Of a stretch of DNA of 64,000 nucleotides, positions 56,754 to 64,000 are shown in pieces. The notes beneath the pieces are model-generated. The model saw only the letters and a program-made list of their open reading frames with translations. It ran no database searches and was not told the DNA's origin. The position numbers and the translations under genes were made by a program. Each line of letters starts with the position of its first letter. The stretch's first letter is position 1. Source of the stretch: Cephalotrichum gorgonifer (taxonomy: Eukaryota; Ascomycota; Sordariomycetes; Microascales; Microascaceae); the NCBI GenBank assembly GCA_900312665.1, contig ONZQ02000003.1, positions 1 to 64,000 of the forward strand, in the 5' to 3' direction.

Positions 56754-58194
56754 CAGCGTGCTCTGTCTGTCAGGTTTGCCTTCAGCAGCTAAGATCCAGG
56801 CTTGCCATCGCCGACGACTCCATCACAGTCGCCCGTCGCCGTGCGGACAAGTGGGGCCATCGCTCGACGCACAACAACGGGGGATATTCCCGGTGTTAGT
56901 GGCATAAGGACGCAACAACAAAAGACTTTGAAGAGGTGTGTGCCAGACGAGGGTCAGGGGGAAGAAAGGGGGGGAGCTGAGCCGACAGCAGCCCTGTATG
57001 TGGACCTACGAGGAGATGGTATAATAGATTGGAAGGGGATTGTGATTGGGGGGGAAGACAAGGCGTGAGGGAAAAAAGAGGTATTATTCGAGTTAAGAGA
57101 GGCAAGTCCGAGGTGAATGATCTATCAAGAGACGAGAGGCTACACAAAATTGGAACGGGGATTATTTTGTAGTTAGAGTTATAAAATTGGAATCGAGCGG
57201 CAGGGATAAAGGAGGGCAGGGTACAAATTGAAATTGGAATGGAGGATATGTTGGAATTATTATGAGGCTCATTCATACTCGAAAAGGCACACTACTTTCC
57301 ATCTGCTTCATCGTCATTGCCCCATACTTGTATTGAATAATTGGGAACACTGCCATGGGAGGAGAAGGGACGACGTGAAAGACGCGAGCGCACAAGTTGC
57401 TCGGGTTCTAAAATTCGTCTGAATATGGTTTAGTTTCAATGCTAACAAGAAACTACTTCGTAAACCCACTAACCATTGAATACAAGTAAACTAACTAGTC
57501 TCTATCTGTATGTTCTTAATAGTTCTTCGAAGGCGTGTACTTGCCAAAGTGCTTCCATGGATTTTGGGGCTGTGATCCACGCTCGGCGATGTGTTGCCGG
57601 ACAACTAGTCTAGCGCGCTTCTAGGTCTTTTTTGTTTCTGGGCGGGTTCCTGCAAAAAACTGCTCCTGACAACACTGGGAGAGACAGACGGGGAGGACCC
57701 CAACGACACTCACGAAGTGACACGAGAACATGAGTGCGTCTTCTTGCGAGCAATAAAACTATGTGTTAGCGGTGGGCTTGGGAGACCCACTTTGATCCTG
57801 CAGGAACGGATGTATGCATCTAGCCCTATGCCAAGACCAGCCTTAGATTGCAATGTAACCCGGGAACGGTTATATCGGGTTACACAAGTGTGTTCGCCGA
57901 TATTAGAGGATTGCAAGATACTATCTCACGATCCTGGGCTCCGCTCGCTTGCGCCCGCGCCTAGCGGTGACTTCAAGGGAGAGTGGACCCATCTCTTCCC
58001 AACTGATGCCTAAACCTCCTTCCGCATTTATTCCCACGACAACCTCTCTTTTTTTTTTCTTCGCTGTTATAAATACGACGACGATACGATCCGCGCCTCT
58101 TCTGACCTCTCGCCGCTCATTCACCCGAGGCCATCCCCACTACGAGTAGTCATTGACGATTCCCCGTCTAGCGCACCAAATCACCAAAAAAAAA
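56754..58194. other. Intergenic, no gene seen
   Basis: 1.4 kb with AT-rich patches. Octamers TACTTGTA (57325), TACAAGTA (57481) and, 54 bases before the next start codon, TACGAGTA (58141). A T-rich/CT-rich leader (58040-58070) precedes the GPI-protein gene. Confidence 0.4.
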
Positions 58195-59009
58195 ATGAAG
58201 ACCACCCTCGTCGCCGCCGCCCTCATGGGCTCCGCCACCGCCCACATCTCCGCCCACCTGGCCCGCCGCGATGGCAGCCTCAGCGGCATCGACCCCGACG
58301 TACTCAGTAGCCTCCCCGAGGAGTGTCGCACGGTGGTCGAGTCCGTCGTCTCCGCGATGCCCGCCGAGCCCACCATCTTCAGCGCGTTCTCCTCTGGTTA
58401 CTACGAGACCAACTCGCGTACCGCCACCGCCACCGACGAGGACTGCGCCTGGATCACCGAGCTCCCGGCCCCCGCGAAGACGGCGTACGTGGAGTATGCC
58501 GTCCAAATTCGAAACTGGCTGGTAGACCTTGATAACGTCGACCTCATCATGGATGTCCAAGCCGAGTGCGGGGAGCTCCAGCCCAACGATAACGTGGCGT
58601 GCATGGACGAGTGGTCCGACTTCGCCATAGAGGCTGCCCAAGGTATGATGACTGACCCTTACATACAGATGGTTTCCGGAGGGTCTTCCCGGACGGGGTG
58701 CTGTGACCCGGGTGTGAAGAAGTGCTACGAGTAGGATGCTAATGTTTGCGCTTCTCGACTACAGCGGTCTCTCCGGACATCTTGACCGCCATCGATAGCT
58801 CCTTGACCTCGGTCCCGACCCCTGCCTCGACCTCGGCCTCGGCCTCGGAAACTCCCGAGACCACCGAAAGCTCCGAGAGCACTGGCACTGAGGGCCCCGA
58901 GCCCACTGGAACCTCCGACGAGGGAAATGCTGCGTCAGCCATGGGCGCCCAGACCTACGCCGTCGCGTCGATTCTCGCCGCGTTTGTCGGGGCCATTGCG
59001 CTGATCTGA
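58195..59009 (+). CDS. Secreted GPI-anchored four-Cys protein, unknown
   Basis: Two exons, 58195-58642 and 58765-59009; 693 nt, 230 aa. Signal peptide about residues 1-16, then HLARRD (possible Kex2-type site at 24-25). The mature part is acidic and helical with four cysteines (Cys44, 84, 125, 136) that could form two disulphides, and contains DVLSSLPEECRTVVESV and LPAPAKTAYVEYAVQIRNWLVD. A Ser/Thr/Glu/Pro-rich stalk (about 165-205) leads to a hydrophobic C-terminus typical of GPI attachment. The layout is that of fungal cell-surface or effector-like proteins; no CFEM spacing is present (four, not eight Cys). Retention of the 122-nt intron would end the protein at 193 aa with a Cys-rich tail (TGCCDPGVKKCYE) and no anchor. 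Confidence 0.82.
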
Positions 59010-60035
59010 GTTTCCTAACGAGGGGCTCGATCTCGATGTGGATTAGCTGGCACACTTCGGGCGTGTCGTTAAGGTGTTACGAGAATAGCCTGGCGTATCG
59101 GGGGCTAAAACTGGATGCAATAATTTTTCTATAATCCGAATGTATATATATATATAAATATTAGATGAATGTTTGTTTAGGCGGAGGTAGCCAACCCCGG
59201 CTGACGGGACCGGACCACCCCCCCCCCCCCGGACCGGTCCAGCACGCTCAGCTGGCGTCCCTACATCAGTCCCCGGCATTCGGTCTTGTGTGAATATGTA
59301 ATATACTCAGTAGGGCTATGGCGATGGTCGTATGTATTGACTACATGTATACTTTACAAGCGAGTACATCGCCCACGTGGTCGGTCACAACATCCCGACT
59401 GACCTTACCCCACCTCCGGCCACACCATGAATGACACGGACGGTTCATCTGACACACCGGGCCCACCCCGATCCCGGCCCCGCCCGGCCCCGGCAAGTAC
59501 ACTTGTACAGTTAGTCAGCGCCCCGGGCATCCGCTCCTGTGAGCATACAGGTATTATAGGATAGTCTGAGGTTGTGGTTGGGATTGGGCGTATGCAGGGG
59601 CTGTGTGGCCACTCGATATTCTGTGTGGTACATTTTCATCGATACATTTGGGGTGGCACCGATGTTTGCTCGACGAGAAACTAGAACAAGAATTTGTCTT
59701 CGGGCTTTGATAATAATAATAATACTAATAACACCCTTTGTTTGAACGTCTTAAATGCCATCGTCTGTATACCTGCGAATAGTCCCATCCCAAAACCTTG
59801 TCCCTCGTCCATCTCATTAAGCTCCTCGTCCATCTCATTAAGCTCCGAAGAGTACCCTCATGTATCCCATGCTCAGGTCCCAAAGTGACCGAGGTGATCC
59901 CCATACGCCATCCATCATCTCCATCATCATACCGTTCGATAATCCCAAGCCCAAGATCAAAAGACTAGAGATACCACGTTAATACTGTCATATCGCGCCC
60001 AAAATGATAAGCGCCGAGAGAAGACAAGGGGCAAA
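59010..60035. other. Convergent 3' intergenic region
   Basis: 1 kb between convergent genes. It holds a C-rich run at 59217-59230 flanked by GGACCGGTCC (59231-59240), and a 21-bp duplication. No gene was recognised. Confidence 0.4.
59803..59844. repeat. Perfect 21-bp tandem duplication
   Basis: Unit CCTCGTCCATCTCATTAAGCT twice without mismatch, implying a recent slippage event. It lies in intergenic DNA (an ORF crossing it encodes a repeated Ser/Leu heptapeptide but is not a convincing gene). Confidence 0.9.
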
Positions 60036-61430
60036 TTAGAAACCCAAAAGAGACCCACCATTTCCAGATTCCCTCTCTGCGTGCCAGCACGACCGGTCCG
60101 TAGGGGCCCACGGCTCACAATCCTCGTCGCGGACGAGCACTCTATACGCCTGGCCCCGCTGCGTGGGCAACGTATGCGCCGGAGGCGGGCGGGGCAGCTC
60201 CGCGTCGATGCCGCTCGACTCCACGATGGGCGGGCTGGAGAAGAACGACCCCGCGAAGCCGTCGTGGCCCATGGCCGCCGCCGACGGGCCCGTGTCCAGC
60301 GACACCCCGTACATCGCGCTCCCGCCGCCCGGCCACGCGGTTCCCGCCATCTTCGACGCCTCCAGCTCTTGCACGGCGCCGTAAGTGATGCCGCCGCCCA
60401 ACGCCATCGGGCTGCTGCGGTTGTTGGACGGGAGAGAGGGGAGCGAGAGTAGGGAGGGTAGCGACGGCGGACTGGTTGTGTCGGATGCGAGGGAGCCCCG
60501 GTGGCTTCCGGGTATGCTACTCGTGAGCGAGGGGCATCGAGGATATGAGTCGCTGCTGCCCCCCAGCGTATCGGAACCCTTGGTGTCCGCCTCGTGCCCT
60601 AAACACCCAGGAAGACGCCCTTTGTTAGAGATTAGATCTTCGGGCGATAAAAGGTGGGGGAGGGGGAACGGGTTCCTTTCTCGGAGACGAGCTTACCTTG
60701 CCGGGTACTGCCCCTTAACCTGGCAATCTCCTCCTCGAGGGCGTGTACCGTCCTGGAGAGCGCCATTATCATCTCATCCCTTTGCGACAAGACGTTCTGG
60801 TAGTCCTCCATGCGCCGTTTCGTCCTCTCCCTGATGGCCCTCTGTGCGCGCCGGTCATTACTCCTCTTCCGCTCTAGCTGCTCCGGCGTAAGATTGGACA
60901 CAGTCCTGGTATCTACTCCAATTCCTCCCCACGTCAGCCTTCCTCTCCCCTCCCCCCCCAAGGAAATTATGGGTACCAGAAGTGGCGGGGTATGCGTTGG
61001 TGATGAAGGTAGAAGGGTGGAAACGCTTACTCTTGTTCTTCCTCGAGCTCTGACCGAACCCGTCCGACTCTACTGACGAGAAGGAGCCCGTGAGGGACGG
61101 TTCCGACCCACAGAGGCCCATCGACATGGAATGTTCGTACTCGGTCGGTATCAGGTCGTTCACGGCGCCGGGTGAAGGTCTGGCCAGTAGGCCGCCGCCG
61201 CCGCCGCCGCCGCCGGCCGGCGCCTCCAAGTGGCCGTCCATTGAGAACCCGGAGAGTTCCCACTGCGTGTTTTCGTGCGTCTCGTCCGGCGGCGTGGACG
61301 GATCCTCGGACCACCCGGCGCTCATCTGTCCCGGGACGTCCTTCGAGTTTGGCGATGGAGAGGACGAGGAGAGCCGCGCCGCGAACGGCACCGCCTGTTG
61401 TGAGTGGGCTGGGGTTGTCATTTTGAACAT
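60036..61430 (-). CDS. bZIP transcription factor (fungal NDR-type basic region)
   Basis: Three exons: 61430-61031, 60912-60697, 60598-60036; 1179 nt, 392 aa. The start is the ATG at 61430 (MFKMTTP); another ATG at 61421 is possible. The N-terminal 130 residues are disordered with a poly-Gly tract from a (GCC)8 run (61191-61214). After the splice RKNKNTRTVSNLTPEQ comes the basic region ERKRSNDRRAQRAIRERTKRR, then a leucine-zipper-like coiled coil (VLSQRDEMIMALSRTVHALEEEIARL). The C-terminus is Ser/Pro-rich and ends with a conserved-looking CEPWAPTDRSCWHAERE. In this class Asp occupies the site of the invariant bZIP Asn when aligned on AQRA.R. Expected to bind DNA as a dimer in the nucleus; target genes unknown. 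Introns: 118 and 98 nt. Confidence 0.9.
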
Positions 61431-64000
61431 GTCCTGGGGCGCGAAAGTGAGCTTCCGGCGAGAGAGCGGGTAGCGGAGGAGCCAGGATGGATGGGTTGGC
61501 GTGAGCCAAGTTGAACACAGAGTGAGTAAGTGCGAGCCTCTCTCTGTATGTGTATGAGCGAGAGTATGTGCGTGTGCGTGTACTGATAAGGCCACTTTGC
61601 GATTCGGTGTTATCCTTTCTCTTCTATTGGGAGGGGGGATTTCAGCGAATGTGCGTGGGCAGTCAGATATGACATTCCTCTCGGGTACATAATAGTTAAG
61701 ATCTCCGGGCCAAAAAAAAAAGGGGGGGGGGTATACGGAACGGGGATATCGTGCGGGAATCCTTGCTCTAGTAGTTAAACGCCCCCCTTCCAGTCACCTT
61801 CCAACAGTCCCGAGAGGCGACGCCGCGATACGCGGGAAATAGCACATACCTAGCACTCCGTAGGGCCAGAAGAGGACGCGCGCCAGATAGAGGAGAGAGA
61901 GAGAGAGAAAAAAGCATGCATGTTGGCGATCGCCCGCACCTGGCGTCTCCCCCCCCCCCACCCCCACACACATTCTCTCCTACCCTGCCCCTTTCCCTTC
62001 CCGCCGTTTTAACGCTTCGGACGCGGAGGGTTAGCGGGCCACTGCAGGGCTGGTTTAGTCTCCAGTCTAGTTCCTGTGCCCCCCCTCCTTTCGCCCCCTG
62101 GGATCTACAAGCTCGTGCCTTAGCTCCCCGATCAGGAGCACGGGGGTGAGACAGGATGACCATGCTCCTATGTCCTGACCAGTCAGCCTCCACCGGATAG
62201 GGGGCTTGGGGTATACAAGTAATTGAGGCGCGCAGGAGGTGCGTTGATTTACAATATCGCATTCGGAGTCAACAAGACCAGAATACCCGGGCCTCTATGG
62301 CGCAAGCAAGAAGCGCCCGTCGGAGCCTCCACATATATCCAGGAATGCCCGACGCTACGGTGGAAGTTGCTCTTGGGTTGTATCCCGAGATCGAACTGGG
62401 GGGGGGGGAATACAGAGTTAGGAAGGAGAGGTATCTGACAAGAGAAGCTCACAGGGCTAGCGCCGCGTTCCCCCGTCTCACAAAGTCTCAAACAGCGGAA
62501 ATGAGCTGTTTCTGTCGCGTAGCCCCGAGAAAAGCAGCACGTTCGCGTCCTGGTAAGTGGGTGAAAGGGCTTGGCATACCCCACTTGACCGGCAGGGCCC
62601 CAACTGGCGGCCCGTCCAGCGGTGGGACAGGTAATTAGACAAGCGCGAGACGGAAAAAAGAACGACGGGGAGGCGGAGGAGGAGGAGCAGGATCAGGACG
62701 TGTGGAGGTAGAAAGCCGGTGAGGGGCGGGCTGGCGGAGTTGACAGTTCGCTGACGATGATGGGACCACGTTCGTCGGTACCTTGGCATAATGGCATATA
62801 AGCATAAGCAAGGGTGGTGAGACATGGGTATTGTTTACCATGCAGAATGCTCCGTACAATCCGCCGACGGGTGGTTAAGTGTCTTTCCATGAACGTGGGC
62901 TGAACCGAAGGGCAGCCGAGTATCGTACGAGTCCGGCAGAGTAGTCTGGCGACGATGTTAGCGTCTGCTCTCTGTGCGCTACACAGCTGCATGTCTAGAG
63001 GTTTTGGCGAGAGAGGAGAAGTCCGTAGCGCCTACGAGTAGGTGGATGGGTCCCGCTTGACAGGACCGCCACCGGCATGGCACGAGGGCTAGAGAAGAGC
63101 GAAGTGCAGTGCTCGTGGCGAAGAGCCCGTGTAGGATCTTGCTGTCAACCCTAGCTCCCCGTATGCCCCCTTTCCACTGGCGCTCCTCGTGCTGGACTGC
63201 GCACTGTTTGCTAATAGCGAATCCTCTAGAGTTGAGCCTTGCTCTACTAATAGACTAATATCCATACCCGCAGATGGGGAAACGTAAGGGGCGCTGGCTG
63301 TGCACATCGGCAATTTGGCTCTTCTAATAATAGGCAGGCAGGCAGGTGAGCTGAATGCCGACGTATGTCCGATGAGTAGGGAAAATGAAAGTTCACGAGC
63401 GGTGGAAAAAGCAAGGGGCTTCCAAAAAAGCGCCCCCTGAGATGCTGTACGATTATGGTAGGTCAGGAACGATGCGGCCCCCCAGGAACTAGCGAGGGCG
63501 AGAATGCGGGTGCGAGAGATCGACACACAAGTCTCAAAGATCCACCGAAAGTCCGATCCTCCTGTCGTCAACTCACACCGAGAGGATAGGAATCCGGGTA
63601 GGAAGAAAGGGGGGAACTAATCACCCCCCCGGCCAGGGCCCCTTCTGCATCCGGTTATTATATCTTATCTCATCGGAAGCTCACTAGCCCCCCTCCATCA
63701 GACCCATATCTTACTCTAACCCCCTCTGAAGTAGACTCGAGAACAAACCCTTGGTGCCTTAGCCAACCCCAAGACCGGCGGCAAGTCATTGGTGTTAGAC
63801 AAATACGCGGGGGAACTGACTGGTGGAGGTTCTGTCAAAAAGGGAGACAGACGTGTGTGGTCCCCATTTGCTTCTTTATTGGTTCGGCGCCGAGCTGAGC
63901 TATTGTCTCTCCACCGGCGCGTCAACGCTCCATCCAAACAAGGATTGAGACGGGTCTAGGCTAGTCAAACCCACACGCTGAGACTGTCAAGCGACCCCTG
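61431..64000. other. bZIP upstream region to window end
   Basis: 2.6 kb. The bZIP leader contains TG-rich simple sequence (61540-61580). An A10G10 homopurine tract lies at 61712-61731, GA-rich repeats near 61890-61910, and octamers at 62214 and 63033. Minus-strand ORFs at 62478-62825 and 63089-63571 have no recognisable domain, and I do not call them genes. Confidence 0.4.

Larger units (their letters stand above)
6638..63040. repeat. Dispersed octamer TACTCGTA / TACGAGTA
   Basis: Counted by eye, both orientations, by first base: 6638, 6862, 7219, 7774, 7835, 15600, 17957, 18694, 30411, 30680, 38520, 39138, 39407, 39631, 58141 and 63033. Chance expectation for one octamer on both strands of 64 kb is about two. 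All but 30411 (inside som1 coding sequence) are outside the coding exons called here. A related octamer TACAAGTA/TACTTGTA is at 3005, 9264, 15097, 25215, 38711, 39168, 39625, 48916, 54976, 57325, 57481 and 62214. Confidence 0.6.

Noticed and set aside
63089..63571. 160-codon minus-strand ORF near the window end
   Set aside because: No recognisable motif, Ser/Ala-rich, no supporting context. It could be an exon of something beyond view, but I cannot support it.
1..64000. CRISPR array, prophage, bacterial operon or biosynthetic gene cluster
   Set aside because: None seen. The DNA is fungal nuclear with introns. The accessory enzymes near the left end lack a backbone synthase or a shared pathway.

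Overview
The window is nuclear DNA from a filamentous ascomycete (Pezizomycotina), most likely a Sordariomycete. Genes are dense and carry short 54-136 nt introns with GTAAGT/GTATGT-like donors and CTAAC/CTGAC branch points. The gene set also fits: a Ste2 pheromone receptor, a Som1/Flo8-type LisH regulator, fungal indoleamine dioxygenase, Vps23, a PA14-containing GH3 beta-glucosidase, Fta4, Tom6 and a seven-knuckle CCHC protein. Species cannot be fixed from sequence alone. I rebuilt exon-intron models by hand. Every multi-exon model keeps frame and sums to a multiple of three. One 20-base N gap lies at 54937-54956, with one more N at 54967.

Layout. Positions 1-190 are very AT-rich, like a RIP-decayed repeat edge. 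Positions 0.45-14 kb hold a metabolic and accessory set: a 2EXR/F-box-like protein, a HAD hydrolase, an SDR, a formate/nitrite transporter, a secreted alpha/beta hydrolase, a GNAT acetyltransferase, a GPI-anchored acid phosphatase and a dehalogenase-like alpha/beta hydrolase. Positions 14-15.8 kb contain what looks like a decayed gene. Positions 15.8-45 kb are mostly conserved core genes: IDO, vps23, ste2, tom6, a conserved unknown, som1, bet3, the U5 snRNP 40K WD protein, a two-helix membrane protein, the CCHC protein, tRNA-Lys(CUU) and fta4. Positions 45-52 kb hold a large calpain-type protease and the GH3 beta-glucosidase. Positions 52-64 kb are sparser: protein-like fragments, the gap, an orphan Ser/Thr kinase, a GPI-anchored four-cysteine secreted protein and a bZIP regulator.

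There is no operon and no biosynthetic cluster. Shared intergenic promoters probably serve IDO/vps23, tom6/conserved unknown, bet3/U5-40K and acid phosphatase/alpha-beta hydrolase. Several genes relate to development (ste2, som1) or to membrane traffic (vps23, bet3).

The least explained signals are: a dispersed octamer TACTCGTA (16 copies by eye) with a sister TACAAGTA (12 copies), nearly all intergenic; two GC-AG introns in neighbouring accessory genes; a 12-nt microexon; stop-free introns of length 3n in ste2 and som1; and an intron in the GPI-protein gene whose retention would swap the membrane anchor for a Cys-rich tail.
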